A stretch of DNA of 64,000 nucleotides from Prorocentrum cordatum (taxonomy: Eukaryota; Sar; Dinophyceae; Prorocentrales; Prorocentraceae): NCBI GenBank assembly GCA_963575745.1, contig CAUYUJ010012125.1, positions 221,964-285,963 on the forward strand, written 5' to 3'. The notes beneath the pieces are model-generated. The model had not been told where the DNA came from. It saw only the letters and a list, made by a program, of their open reading frames with translations, and searched no databases. How positions within the stretch are numbered: the first letter of the stretch is position 1; the number at the start of each line of letters is the position of its first letter. Positions 9,665-21,248 of this stretch are shown here, piece after piece. Both the position numbers and the translations under genes were made by a program.

Positions 9665-9910
9665 TATTCCTCTGCCTGGCCCAAGAGCCCGCCCAAGACG
9701 GCCCCAGAAGGGCCCCAAAAGATCTCCAAGACGGCCGCACAGCGCCCCAAGAGGGCCCCGAGACAGCCCAGAGAGGTCCACAAGACAGCCGCCGAAGGTG
9801 TCAGGCGTGCCAAGAGCGCCCTAAGACAGCCCAATGAGGCCCCAAATGGCCCGTAGAGGCCTCCGACAGGTCCCCGAGGAGGCCTCGTGAAGGCCCCAAG
9901 AGGGATCCAA
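9665..9910. repeat. CCAAGA(C/G)GGCCCC repeat family
   Basis: Short degenerate units of the type CCAAGACGGCCCC in plus orientation. This is one of at least nine blocks of the same family in the window. Frames of the type GPRRAPKDLQ or, on the opposite strand, LGRLGALLG come from it. Confidence 0.8.
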
Positions 9911-10380
9911 GAGACCGTTCACAGGCTGCCTCCTCCTTTCTTATTTCCTTCCCTCCTCCGCCTCTGCCAGCCACCCGCCCCCCTCTGTTGTCCTTCCCTC
10001 ATCCACCTCTTCCTCCACCGTCCCTCCTCCCTCCATAGTATTCCTACCCTCCTCCTCGTCATCCTTCCTCCTTTTTCTTCCTTCCCCTCTCTGCCCCCGC
10101 CCTGACAGTCCCGCAACCTGTCAGAATGATACACATTTGCAGGCCAGCGTCCCGAAGGGGAGGGCGCTGTGGCCTCCGCTCAACGAGCCCGTTGGCTGCA
10201 CGCGGATATGATGCTTCTTTGTTTCTCTCTCTCTCTCTCTCTATCGCTCGTGTTCTCTCTCCGTCTCTCTGTCCTTGTGTTATATCTCTCTCTCCCTCTC
10301 GTTCTCTGTCTCTCTCTTGTTCTCTCTCTCTCTTTATTTCTCTCTCTATCTCTCTCTCTCTCTCTCTCACCCACTCACCC
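9911..10380. repeat. Pyrimidine-rich region and CT dinucleotide tract
   Basis: 9925-10110 is rich in CCTCC and TTCC. 10217-10372 is a CT repeat with GT and AT interruptions. No gene is seen. Confidence 0.85.
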
Positions 10381-10870
10381 AAATACCTATATGTATGATT
10401 GTGTGTTTACACATGTGTATGACAAGACATACATACATGCATACATGTACACATGCAGCATTAACATGTGTATTTATATAGAGATATCAGAGACTAGAAC
10501 GTGACAGCCTAACATCTCGTTCCATGCCATACCATACCATATCAGAACATGGAATGTCAGATCAGATAATATCATTTCATACCATACCATACCACATAAT
10601 ATCTGATCATGTGTCCTCTCTGTCTCTCTCGCTCTCTCTCTCGCGCTCGGTCTCCCAGCGGACATTTCGAGCCCGCGGCCCCTGGAAGACCCCATGGGGA
10701 CCCAAGAGGCCCCCTAGAGGTCCCCAAGAGACCCCAGGAGGTCGCCAAGAGGCCTCCAAGGGGCCTCCGAAGAGGGCCCCAAGAGGCAAACATCCCAACG
10801 AAGAACCTGCGGGCCTATGACCCACAACCCAAGCACGATGGTGGAATGGGCCGAAAGAAATAAAATATAT
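10381..10870. repeat. ATAC/CATACC short repeats and a CCAAGAGGCC block
   Basis: Tetra- and pentanucleotide runs (CATACATACATG, CCATACCATACCAT) at 10420-10600 and a second CT tract near 10620 are followed by CCAAGAGGCCCC-type units at 10680-10800. Confidence 0.75.
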
Positions 10871-10872
10871 AA

Positions 10873-12003
10873 TAGAACCATCGCGCGCGCTTCGCCCGCG
10901 CTCAAGTTCTAGCTAGGCCTGATGTTCTCAATCATGGAATATCAGTTTTGTCGCTTCTTGCACCCAGGGACTCTATTGGAGGCCCTGCGCAAGCATCGGA
11001 ACTGTATGGGAAAGGAACTGCGGAAACGCGGGAATCATTTCTTTCCGTTAGGTATTCATCGACTTGGGGCCCTCAAAGGCTTCCTGGTTTCTTTTCTGGG
11101 AGCTGAGGGGGGCCTCAATTGTGGTCTGCTGTGCAAGAGTAGACAGGGGGGCGACTTCGAAAACAAATGATGTGTGGGATGTCCATGTTGTTTCAAGTTG
11201 CCGTGCCTTGGCTGTGGGTTTTAAGATTTCTGGATACAGGCCATGGTCGGTTGGGATGCCTCTCGGGATCTTCGTGCAAAAATAAGCAGGTGGTGAGTTC
11301 GCTTTAAAATGAAGTTAGATTGTTCAACTCATGGGATCATGGGATCTCGATTTCTACGGTGGTTTCAGAGGCAGCCAGAAGGACGCGAAGACGATCCAAG
11401 AGACTGCCAAGACAGCGTCAGATAATTCAAGAATATTCCCGAAACATCTCTGCATGTGACTCCGAAGTCTTGATGGGGCTCGAGGAAGAGGGTAGGGACT
11501 AGGAGTCCCAACTTGAAAAAAAAGGAATCTCTAGAATTCAATTTTTTTCGATTTCCTCGGTCTTGGAGCGTTGGAAGCGGGAAATCGTGAGAAGGCGACA
11601 AAGTCTACAAAAACCAATGGGAATCACAGATTGTACCCTCTTCGGGCTCTCTCGCGACGGCTCTCGAAGCTCTCTTGGGCTGTTTTGGGGGCCTCGTCGG
11701 GTTTTTTTGGGGGACCTCTCAAGGGTCTGGGGTATGTTGGAGGCTTCTGGGGGGTCCCGGAGTCCTCTCGGAGGTCTCTGGAGGCCTCCTGCTCCCGCTC
11801 TTGGGCTCATCTTGGGCCTGTTCAGGGGTGCTCTGGAGCTGTCCTGGGCGCCTCTTCGGCAATATTGGGCCTTCTTGGCCCGTCTTGGAGCCGTCTTGGG
11901 AGCCGCTTGGCCGATCCTGGGACGATCTTGGGGGCCCCTTCGGCCGTGTTGGAGCAATGGAAGCATGAAATCGTGAAAAAGCGAGAACCCATGAACAAAA
12001 TCC
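10873..12003. repeat. Segmental duplication, copy A
   Basis: The copy starts at a near-palindrome (TAGAACCATCGCGCGCGC to GCCCGCGCTCAAGTTCTA). About 640 bases of non-repetitive sequence follow (TCAATCATGGAATATCAG, CTCTATTGGAGGCCCTGCGC, GGTCGGTTGGGATGCC), then GGTCTTGGAGCGTTGGAAGC and degenerate CTTGGG repeats. The non-repetitive part matches 18037-18690 at roughly 97% by eye. Frames in it (for example 10922-11170) have no recognisable domain and do not stay open in both copies, so I do not call a gene. Confidence 0.85.
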
Positions 12004-14092
12004 ATGAAAATTAACGATTTGAGGTTCTCCGGGCGCTCTCGGGAGGCCTCTCGGAGCTCTCTTGAGGTCTCTTGGAGGCCTCCTGGGAGCCTGGAGAGCC
12101 GCCCGAAAGCTATCCTGGGTTGCTTGGGAGCGTCTTGGGCCGTTCTTTTACGTTCTGGGGGGCTTCTTGGGGTCGTGTTGGGCTGCTCTTTGGGGGGGCT
12201 GAAAGGGACCCTATTGGGCCTTATTGGGCTGCTCTTTTTGGACTGCTCTTCGGCAGTCTTGGGGCCGTATTGGCCCGTCTTGGAGCCGTCTTGGGGGCCT
12301 CTTGGGAAGTTTGGGGGCGGTCTTTGGGGCCTCTTCGGCCCTGTTGGAGCGTTGGAAGCATGAAATTGTGAGGAGGCCAAAAACACTGGAAGAGCAATGA
12401 CAATTAACGATTTGAAGTTCTCCGGGCGCTCTCGGGAGGCCTCTCGGAGTTCTCTTGAGGTCTCTTGGAGGCCTCCTGGGAGCTTGGAGAGCCGCCCGAA
12501 AGCTATCCTGGGTTGCTTGGGAGCGTCTTGGGCCGTTCTTTTACGTTCTGGGGGCTTCTTGGGGTCGTGTTGGGCTGCTCTTTGGGGGGGCTGAAAGGGA
12601 CCTTATTGGGCCTTATTGGGCTGTTCTTTTTGGACTGCTCTTCGGCAGTCTTGGGGCCGTATTGGCCCGTCTTGGAGCCGTCTTGGGGGCCTCTTGGGAA
12701 GTTTGGGGGCGGTCTTTGGGGCCTCTTCGGCCCTGTTGGAGCGTTGGAAGCATGAAATTGTGAGGAGGCCAAAAACACTGGAAGAGCAATGAAAATTAAC
12801 GATTTGAGGTTTTCCGGGCGCCCTCGGGAGGCCTCTCGGAGCTCCCTTGAGGTCTCTTGGAGGCCTCCTGGGAGCTTGGAGAGCCGCCCGAAAGCTATCC
12901 TGGGTTGCTTGGGAGCGTCTTGGGCCGTTCTTTTACGTTCTGGGGGCTTCTTGGGGTCGTGTTGGGCTGCTCTTTGGGGGGGCTGAAAGGGACCTTATTG
13001 GGCCTATTGGGCTGCTCTTTTTGGACTGCTCTTCGGCAGTCTTGGGGCCGTATTGGCCCGTCTTGGAGCCGTCTTGGGGGCCTCTTGGGAAGTTTGGGGG
13101 CGGTCTTTGGGGCCTCTTCGGCCCTGTTGGAGCGTTGGAAGCATGAAATTGTGAGGAGGCCAAAAACACTGGAAGAGCAATGAAAATTAACGATTTGAGG
13201 TTTTCCGGGCGCCCTCGGGAGGCCTCTCGGAGCTCTCTTGAGGTCTCTTGGAGGCCTCCTGGGAGCTTGGAGAGCCGCCCGAAAGCTATCCTGGGTTGCT
13301 TGGGAGCGTCTTGGGCCGTTCTTTTACGTTCTGGGGGCTTCTTGGGGTCGTGTTGGGCTGCTCTTTGGGGGGGCTGAAAGGGACCTTATTGGGCCTTATT
13401 GGGCTGCTCTTTTTGGACTGCTCTTCGGCAGTCTTGGGGCCGTATTGGCCCGTCTTGGAGCCGTCTTGGGGGCCTCTTGGGAAGTTTGGGGGCGGTCTTT
13501 GGGGCCTCTTCGGCCCTGTTGGAGCGTTGGAAGCATGAAATTGTGAGGAGGCCAAAAACACTGGAAGAGCAATGAAAATTAACGATTTGAGGTTTTCCGG
13601 GCGCCCTCGGGAGGCCTCTCGGAGCTCCCTTGAGGTCTCTTGGAGGCCTCCTGGGAGCTTGGAGAGCCGCCCGAAAGCTATCCTGGGTTGCTTGGGAGCG
13701 TCTTGGGCCGTTCTTTTACGTTCTGGGGGCTTCTTAGGGTCGTGTTGGGCTGCTCTTTGGGGGGGCTGAAAGGGACCTTATTGGGCCTAATTGGGCTGCT
13801 CTTTTTGGACTGCTCTTCGGCAGTCTTGGGGCCGTATTGGCCCGTCTTGGAGCCGTCTTGGGGGCCTCTTGGGAAGTTTGGGGGCGGTCTTTGGGGCCTC
13901 TTCGGCCCTGTTGGAGCGTTGGAAGCATGAAATTGTGAGGAGGCCAAAAACACTGGAAGAGCAATGAAAATTAACGATTTGAGGTTTTCCGGGCGCCCTC
14001 GGGAGGCCTCTCGGAGCTCTCTTGAGGTCTCTTGGAGGCCTCCTGGGAGCTTGGAGAGCCGCCCGAAAGCTATCCTGGGTTGCTTGGGAGCG
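12004..14092. repeat. 392-bp tandem array, five full units plus a partial one
   Basis: Units begin at 12004, 12397, 12789, 13180, 13572 and 13964 with ATGA(A/C)AATTAACGATTTGA, giving periods of 393, 392, 391, 392 and 392. Differences between units are few: an extra G in unit 1, a missing T in unit 3, AATT in place of TATT in unit 5, and scattered C/T changes. The last unit breaks off near 14092. Each unit carries short open frames on both strands, but 392 is not a multiple of 3 and the frames are repeat products. Single diverged units occur at 19156 and 19906. Confidence 0.95.
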
Positions 14093-14149
14093 TCCTGGGA
14101 GCTCCCAGAGCGGCCACAGAGCCCCAACAATCCAAAACCTCGCCGTCCT

Positions 14150-14930
14150 TGACAAGGAAGCGCTTTGTATTACATTTGTATTAGTGGGGCCATCGGGCCG
14201 TCTCGGCGCTCTCTTGGGGCGTCTTGGGCGCGTCAAGGGCCGTCTTGGGGTTCTCTTCGGCCGTCTTCGGGCCCTCTGGGGGACCTCTTGGGCCGTCTCG
14301 GGGTGGTCTTGGGGGCCTCTGGAGACGTCGTGCAGCGCTGAAGCTCGAAAATTCGAGACCTTCGAAAACAGACACAACCGATGTGACATCATTGATGCTT
14401 GCCTCTTGCGGCCATCTGGGGCGCGCTCATCGAAACCCCTCGGGCCGTCTTGGGGCATCTTAGGACGGAAAGCTCGAATTATCGCTTCGGGCTCCTGCGT
14501 TCGGGCCCCTTTGGGATCGTCTTGGGGCATCTTGCGCGCACCTAGTGCCGCTTGGGGTCCCCGTGGGCCGTCTTTGGGCACTTTGGGGTGCCTCTTGGCC
14601 CGTTTCGGGGCGGTCTTGGGGGCTTGGGACGTTGTGGAACGCCAGAAGCTGGATGGGTCGAAACCACGAACACGTTGAGAAACCGATGGCCAATCAGCAC
14701 TGTTGGTCTCTGGGGGGCCTCTGAGGAGTGCTCGTCGAATCCTTTTGGGCCGTCTGGGGGCATCTTGGGACGGAAGGCTAGAATTGTCCTCTCCTGTTTG
14801 GGCCCCATGTGAGGCCATCTTGAGGCCCTCTTAGGCCGTCTTGGGCCACTCTTGGGCCATCTTGGGGCCGTCTTGGCCCGTCTTTTTCCTCTTCGCAGTC
14901 GCCCGCGTTCGGAGCGAAACTCGATTGTAT
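14150..14930. repeat. Degenerate CTTGGG(G/C)CCGTCTTGGG repeats
   Basis: Minus-oriented members of the CCAAGACGGCC family (CCGTCTTGGGG, CTCTTGGGCCGTC). Two longer units starting near 14330 and 14620 share ACGTTGTGGAACGCCAGAAG-like words, CATCTTGGGACGGAA and a GCTC(A/G)TCGAA word. Confidence 0.7.
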
Positions 14931-15665
14931 TAGTCGCGTCTGCAACGCTCAATCTCCTAGCGCTCAGCTTGAGCACTAGCCTGAAAACTTGCGACGGATA
15001 AATCGGCTTCAAACACTCAAGACCCCAAGGTTGAGCTGTACAAGCTACGGAATGATTTCCTGCAGAGTGAGGTGGAGGAGCAGGAGGCAGCATATAAGCA
15101 AAACATCGATGAGAAGCAGGAGGAGGAGGAGTAGAATGAAGACCCGGTGGTTGCCACCACTGGGCGCGGCTTGAAACAGTTGTTGCCAAGTCCATAATGG
15201 TGAGACATGGTGCCAAAACCACAGGAAATTCCCTGAGGCTCGGCCCTAACTGGACGTGGCGATAATGCCCGCCCGAACAAAAAATGTGGGCGCTGCAGCG
15301 CTTCCAAAGAAACCTAGACTCTACACGGAGCAGGAGGATGAAGATTGAGGGTTGCCACCACTGGGCGCGGCATTACAAGAAACTGTTGCCACAGCCTAGG
15401 AGGATGAAAATCGGGGATTTGCCACCAATGGGCGAGGCATGAAAAAGTGGTTACCAACCCCATCATGGTAAGACATGGCGCAAGAACCGCAGGACAGTCT
15501 CTGAGACTCGGCCCTACTTGGACGTACGCCGAGACTGCACAACAGCACGTGCTTAAACTTTTCCGTCCACATTGCGCTTGACGCTGTGGACGAGGCTGCG
15601 CATCACGCAATATATACGGCGCGGCTGACAAGCCCGTGGCCACGTGGCATGCCCTGCGCCGTTTC
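14931..15665. repeat. Three diverged copies of a GGTTGCCACCACTGGGCG repeat
   Basis: Units near 15149, 15351 and 15418 share TTGCCACCA(C/A)TGGGCG, then a poly-purine word and AAC(C/T)(C/G)(C/T)AT(A/C)ATGGT(A/G)AGACATGG. The longest shared stretch is about 130 bases between 15140-15260 and 15410-15530. Frames in both copies encode similar peptides, but stops and indels differ, so they are treated as repeats. Confidence 0.6.
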
Positions 15666-15669
15666 CATG

Positions 15670-16623
15670 CTATCCCTCTGGGCTGGCGTGAACCGTGCCT
15701 AATGGTGCAGTGACTGGCAAAACCTTTGGATCATCCCGAATCACTAAAAATTCCAAGGATATAAATTCGCGCCGCGCGTCTGGCGCGCGAGGCAGGAGGC
15801 GTCCACGTTGATCCATCTGATACGAGGTGCAGGGTTCGCCCTGGACCGAGGGAAGTTCCCCTGGCCGCCGCCCCCAATGGACGCGGCCAGGCGGGCGCTG
15901 ACGGCACGCGCCACGCGCCACTAGCTGGCAACTCTCCTGGCCAGGCGGCACGATCATACAGAGGAAGACGTCAGTGTGTTTCTCCTTCTGCCTTCCCCCC
16001 CCTGGGCTCACCGCCGACTTATGCTCGAGATCAGCCCCGCGAGCTCGGAGCGGCCCCGAGCGCCGCCGAGGGCGACCCCGGCGGCGCGGGGGGCCCGCGC
16101 ACCTCGCGGCGCAACGCCCTCGAGATGGCGCCCGCCCGGTTCCTGGGGCTGCCGATCGCGCCGCCGCCCTCGGCGCACCCCGCCGCCGGTGCCGCGGGCG
16201 TCGCGGGCGCCGCTGGCCCGAAGCGGTGCCCTTCGCGGCTGCCGGCCAGACCGCTCCAACCTTCGTCGAGGCACGGGCGACGCGCCCTCACGCCCAGCTC
16301 CCAAGGCGAACGTGCGGGCCACCTGGCGGCGACGGCGGCCTTCTGCTCCCAGTACGCCTCGGACCTGAGGCGCCTGGGGGGGCTGGGGCGCGGGATGGCA
16401 AGGGACGTCACCTCGAGGAGCGCAAGTTCGCCGCCGTTCTTCGGCAGCGAGGTGGCGCCCAGCTCTCCTCGTGCGCGTTGGCGTCCTGGCCGTCGCCGAC
16501 GGAGAAGGCAAGCAGCTCTTCCGTTGGGCATCGCGTGAGGGCCAAGCTGATCCCGTCCGGCTCAGGGCGCGCCACCTTCCCCTTCCCCTGCTCGGCGAGA
16601 GCCGCCTCACCATCCTGAAGCAT
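15670..16623 (-). pseudogene. Retropseudogene of unknown function behind a spliced-leader relic
   Basis: The ATG at 16623 (MLQDGEAALAEQGKGKVARP, then EPDGISLALTRCPTEELLAF) lies 86 bases after the spliced-leader relic at 16710-16731. At about 16470 a GAGGAGAG stretch shifts the frame. Reading as if two bases (AG) were extra continues as HEELGATSLPKNGGELALLE and WEQKAAVAARWPARSPWELG to about 16031. A further open stretch in the first frame (16011-15670, TDVFLCMIVPPGQESCQLVA) may be the 3' part. No domain is recognised. An SL tag, no visible introns and frameshifts together fit a processed, decaying mRNA copy. Confidence 0.55.
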
Positions 16624-16709
16624 GGCGCGGGATCTGGCGATGGGGGGCTGTCCAGCCCGGAACCAGACACGATACCAACTTGGAGGCCTCCACTGGGAAA
16701 AACAAATGG

Positions 16710-16731
16710 CTTGAACCAAAATGGCTACGGA
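16710..16731 (-). other. Spliced-leader relic (21 of 22 bases match dinoSL)
   Basis: The minus strand reads TCCGTAGCCATTTTGG followed by TTCAAG. The dinoflagellate leader ends in GGCTCAAG, so only one base differs (C to T). A leader is added to mRNA by trans-splicing, so its presence in chromosomal DNA next to an ORF indicates reverse transcription of a mature mRNA. Confidence 0.9.
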
Positions 16732-17060
16732 GGCCCTCTTGGCCTGTCTTGGGGCCCTCTTGGGGGTCTCTTGGGCCGTCTTGGGGCAGTCTTGGGGCCT
16801 CTTGGGACGTCGTGGAGCGTCGGGAGCTCGAAAGTCGAGAAAACCGAAACCACGGGAAAGCCATTGGTAATCAATGGTTTTTGCCTCTGGGGGCCCTCTG
16901 GGGAACGCGCATCGAATTCTCTTGGGCCGTCTTGAAGCTAACTGGGGCCGTCCAGAAGCCACGCGGGACATCTTTGACGCCACTTAAGGGCGTCTGGGCA
17001 GCTCGCGGGTCGCTGCTGGGGAGGGGGGGGGAGCCGGGAACTCCCATGGCGCACAGAGGC
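16732..17060. repeat. CTTGGGGCCCTCTTGGG repeats
   Basis: Another block of the CCAAGACGGCC family, in CTTGGG orientation, with the words GACGTCGTGGAGCG and CTCGAAA(G/A)(T/A)(C/T)GAGA shared with 14320-14350. Confidence 0.7.
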
Positions 17061-17099
17061 AGCTGGGAAAAGGCCCTGGACCAAATACCCAAATACAAA

Positions 17100-18020
17100 T
17101 ATACATAGATATAGACATATGCATGAACACGTGTATGTATATACACATAGATATACGTGTATGTATATATGTATACATGCATGCATGCATGCATGCATGC
17201 ATGCATGTGTGGATGCATGTATGTTTGCATGTGTGTTTGTGTGTGCGTATGTATGTATGTATGTATACATGCATGTATGTCTCTATTTATGTATGTATGT
17301 ATGTATGTATGTATGTATGGATTGATGGATGGATGGATGGATGGATGGATGGATGGATGGATGGATGGATGGATGGATGTATACACGCATACATGCACGT
17401 GTGTATGTATGCATGTACCTACGAACGTGCGTACGTGCGTACGTATGTGTGTACGTACGTAGGTATGTATGTATGTATGTAGGTATGCATGCATGCATGC
17501 ATGTATGTGTATGTATGTATGTATGGATGCATGTATGGATGGATGTGTGTATGTATGTATGTATGTATGTGTGTATGTATGTGTGTGTATGTATGTATGT
17601 ATGTATGTATGTATGTATGTATGCATGAATGTATGTATGTATGTGTGTATGTATGTATGTCTGTATGCATGTATGTATGTATGTGTGTATGTATGTGTGT
17701 ATGTGTGTATGTGTGTATATATGTGTATGTACGGATGTTGGTATATGTGTGTACATAAAAATATGCATGTATGGATGTGTGGATGCATGTATACATGTAA
17801 GCATGTCTGTGTGTGTGCATGTGTGTACGTGCGCATGCATGTATGAATGCAGGTATGTGTGTATGCAGGTATGTGTGTTTGCATGGATGCATGTATGCAG
17901 ATGTGTATGCATGCATGTGTGAATGCATGTATGTAAGTATGTATGCATGTATGTATGTATGTGTGTATGTATGTGTGTTTGCAATAATGCATGCATGAAT
18001 CTACGTGTATACCTTTGCTA
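17100..18020. repeat. TGTA/TGCA tetranucleotide satellite with a GGAT block
   Basis: About 900 bases of GTAT, GCAT and GTGT tetramers, with twelve or more GGAT units at 17329-17380. Because each tetramer has no stop in several frames, His-Thr-Tyr-Ile or Met-Tyr-Val-Cys frames of up to 399 codons appear; none is a gene. Confidence 0.97.
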
Positions 18021-18036
18021 TATATATATATATATA

Positions 18037-19170
18037 CTAGAATCTTCGCGCGCGCTTCGCGCGCGCTCAAGTTCTAGCTAGGCCTGATGTGCTCAATCAT
18101 GGAATATCAGTTTTGTCGTTTCTTGCACCCAGGGACTCTATTGGAGGCCCTGCGCAAGCATCGGAACTGTATGGAAAACGAACTGCGGAAACGCGGGAAT
18201 CATTTCTTTCCGTTAGGTATTCATCGACTTGGGGCCCTCAAAGGCTTCCTGGTTTCTTTTCTGGGAGCTGAGGGGGGCCTCAATTGTGGTCTGCTGTGCA
18301 AGAGTAGACAGGGGGCGACTTCGAAAACAAATGATGTGTGGGATGTCCATGTTGTTTCAAGTTGCCGTGCCTTGGCTGTGGGTTTTAAGAGTTCTGGATA
18401 CAGGCCATGGTCGGTTGGGATGCCTCTCGGGATCTTCGTGCAAAAATTAGCAGGTGGTGAGTTTGCATTAAAAGGAAGTTAGATTGTTCAACTCATGGGA
18501 TCATGGGATATCGATTTCTACGGTGGTTTCAGGGGCAGCCAGAAGGACGCGAAGACGATCCAAGAGACTGCCAAGACAGCGTCAGATAATTCAAGAATAT
18601 TCCCGAAACATCTCTGCATGTGACTCCGAAGTCTTGATGCGGCTCGAGGAAGAGGATAGGGAGTAGGAGTCCCAACTTGAGAAAACAAAAAAAACTAGAA
18701 TTCCTTTGTTTTCAAGTTCCTCGGTCTTGGAGCGTTGGAAGCGGGAAAACTTGAGAAGGCGACGAAATCTACAAAAACCAATGAAAATCACCGATGTGAT
18801 CCTCGTCGGGCTCTCTCGCGACGGCTCCCGAAGCTTTCTTGGGCTGTTTTGGGGGCCTCGTCGGGGCTTTTTGGGGGGCCTCTCGAGGGTCTGGGGTGTG
18901 TTGGAGGCTTCTGGGGGTTCCCGGAGTCCTCTCGGAGGTCTCTGGAGGCCTCCTGCTCCCGCTCTTGGGCTCATCTTGGGCCTGTCCTGGGTTGGTCTGG
19001 AGCTGTCCTGGGCGCCTCTTCGGCAATATTGGGGCCTTCTTGCCGTCTTGGGAGCCTCTTGGGCGATCCTGGGACGGTCTTTGGGGCCTCTTCGGCCGTG
19101 TTGGAGCTTTGGAAGCATGAAATCGTGAGAAGGAGAGAAACCATGAACAAAATGAATGAAAATTAACAAT
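18037..19170. repeat. Segmental duplication, copy B
   Basis: Begins at a 41-base near-perfect hairpin (CTAGAATCTTCGCGCGCGC to GCGCGCGCTCAAGTTCTAG) next to a TA run, then repeats copy A (10873) through the unique block and the first CTTGGG module. Offset from copy A is about 7165 bases. Confidence 0.9.
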
Positions 19171-20160
19171 TTGAGGTTATCCGAGCGCTCTCGGGAGGCC
19201 TCTCGGAGCTCTCTTGAGGTCTCTTGGAGGCCTCCTGGGAGCCTGGAGAGCCGCCCGAAAGTTCTTTTACATTCTGGGGGCTTCTTGGGGTCGTCTTGGG
19301 CTGCTCGTTTTGGGGGCTCCCCGAGAGGTCGTGAAGCGCAGTACCAGGAGCGTTCCGCAGATGTTCTGGGAACGTGTGGGACCCCTGGGAGGAAAGTGGG
19401 TTTATTTGTTGAACTTGGAAACAGATGGAATCTCTGAAATCCCCTTTTTTTAATTTCCTCGGTCTTGGAGCGTTGGAAGCGGGAAAACGTGAGAAGGCGA
19501 CAAAGTCTACAAAAATCAATGGAAATCACCGATTTTACCCTGGTCGGGCTCTCTCGCGACGACTATCGAAGCTCTCTTGGGCTGTTTTGGGGGCGTCGTC
19601 GGTTTTGGGGGGGGGGCCTCTCAAGGGTCTGGGGTGTGTTGGAGGCTTCTGGGGAGGTCCCGGAGTCCTCTCGGAGGTCTCTGGAGGCCTCCTGCTCCCG
19701 CTCGTGGGCTCATCTTGGGCCTGTTCTGGGGTGCTCTGGCGCTGTCCTGGGCGCCTCTTCGGCAGTCTTGGGGACTTATGGGCCCGTCTTGGAGCCGTCT
19801 TGGGGGCCTCTTGGGAGGTCTTGGGGCGGTCTGTGGGGCCTCTTCGGCCGTGTTGGAGCGTTGGAAGCATGAAATTGTGAGGAGGCCCAAAACACTGGAA
19901 GATCAATGAAAATGAACAATTTGAGGTTCTCCGAGCGCTCTCGGGAGGCCTCTCGGAGCTCTCTTGAGGTCTCTTGGAGGCCTCCTGGGAGCCTGGAGAG
20001 CCGCCATCCTGGGTTGCTTGGGAGCGTCTTGGGCCGTTCTTTTACGTTCTGGGGGCTTCTTGAGGTCGTCTTGGGCTGCGCTTCGGCGTTTTGGGGGCTC
20101 CCCGGGAGGTCGGGAAGCGCGGTACCAGGAGCGTAACCCAAACGTGATCGGGGTGGAGGA
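19171..20160. repeat. Single diverged 392-type units and a third GGTCTTGGAGCG module
   Basis: 19156-19330 and 19906-20130 each hold one unit related to the 392-bp array, both ending in TCTGGGGGCTTCTTG(G/A)GGTCG and GGGGCTCCCCG(A/G)GAGGTCG. Between them, 19448-19900 is a further copy of the module that starts TTTCCTCGGTCTTGGAGCGT in copies A and B. Confidence 0.75.
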
Positions 20161-20189
20161 CGCCCCAGGAGGGGGCCCGGCCTATTTGC

Positions 20190-20585
20190 TGATATATTAT
20201 ATATATATATATAATATATATATTATATATATATAAGTTACACATACGTACATACATACATACATACATACATACATACATACATACATACATACATACA
20301 CACACACATACATACATACATACATACATACATACATACATACATACATACATACATACATACATACATACACATACAAACATACATACATACATACATA
20401 CATACATACATACATACATACATACATACATACATACATACATACACACATACATACATACAAACATACATACATACATACATACATAGATACATACATA
20501 CATAATCACTTACTTACTTACTTACTTAATTACGTACTTACTGAATTACTGACTTACTTACTTACATACATACATACATATTCAT
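20190..20585. repeat. TA dinucleotide and CATA tetranucleotide tract
   Basis: AT/TA alternation at 20197-20236 and then CATA units to about 20505, CTTA units to 20560 and CATA again. Confidence 0.97.
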
Positions 20586-21248
20586 ATGTGCACACATGGC
20601 GGGTTCCCGTTTGTTTTGTTACCAGCCTCTTGTTCCCTGGTGTCCCAGTCACAAGAGGGCGACCCAAACAAAACTGCCCTAACTGCCTCTTTTGAAACGG
20701 AAAGCCCTTACAATGAGTTCATGCCATGAGCTCGTAGTAATTGTGATGCTCATTTGCGAAATGTCCTAGTAAGGGTTTGGGTCCTGGGTTCTCTGTGTGT
20801 TGTCGGGCCTTTGGCCCTGGACTTGATGGGGTGACGAGCAAGGGGAGGAGGTGGAGGGAGGGGAGAAGCGTCACGATCGAGACATTCTCACAAACTGGGG
20901 ATGTTGCTTACGACGTTGGTTGTCAAAATTGAAGCTTTCACCGGATCCATCCCCAGGCAAATTAGGACGCCCTCACAGGATGGGAATGCTTTCGTTTCTT
21001 TTGGGCGCTGCTGTATATGATCGCGCGAAATCTACCACGGCAGCTGGGGCGACTGAGGGAGGTCGAAACTTCTTCAATGAAACGCTTGACGCATGCGCCG
21101 AAGTGCTTCGCATAGACCTGCATCACCGAAGTATATGCTCGGCAGGAGAGCACCGACGAGAAAAACAATATATATATATATATATACAGTAGACGGAGGC
21201 CAGCCGCAGACCAGCGGTATCCACTTGTGTTGCGGGGAGTGAAAAACT
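20586..21248. other. Mostly non-repetitive stretch downstream of a spliced-leader relic
   Basis: Apart from a TA run at 21168-21186 this is ordinary-complexity sequence. On the minus strand it lies directly 3' of the spliced-leader relic at 21249. The only long minus frame (20962-21354) runs through the relic itself and has no recognisable domain. It may be the body of an old retroposed transcript, but I cannot name a gene. Confidence 0.4.

Noticed and set aside
16871-18070. A 399-codon minus-strand ORF of HTYIHT repeats
   Set aside because: It is produced by the TGTA tetranucleotide satellite.
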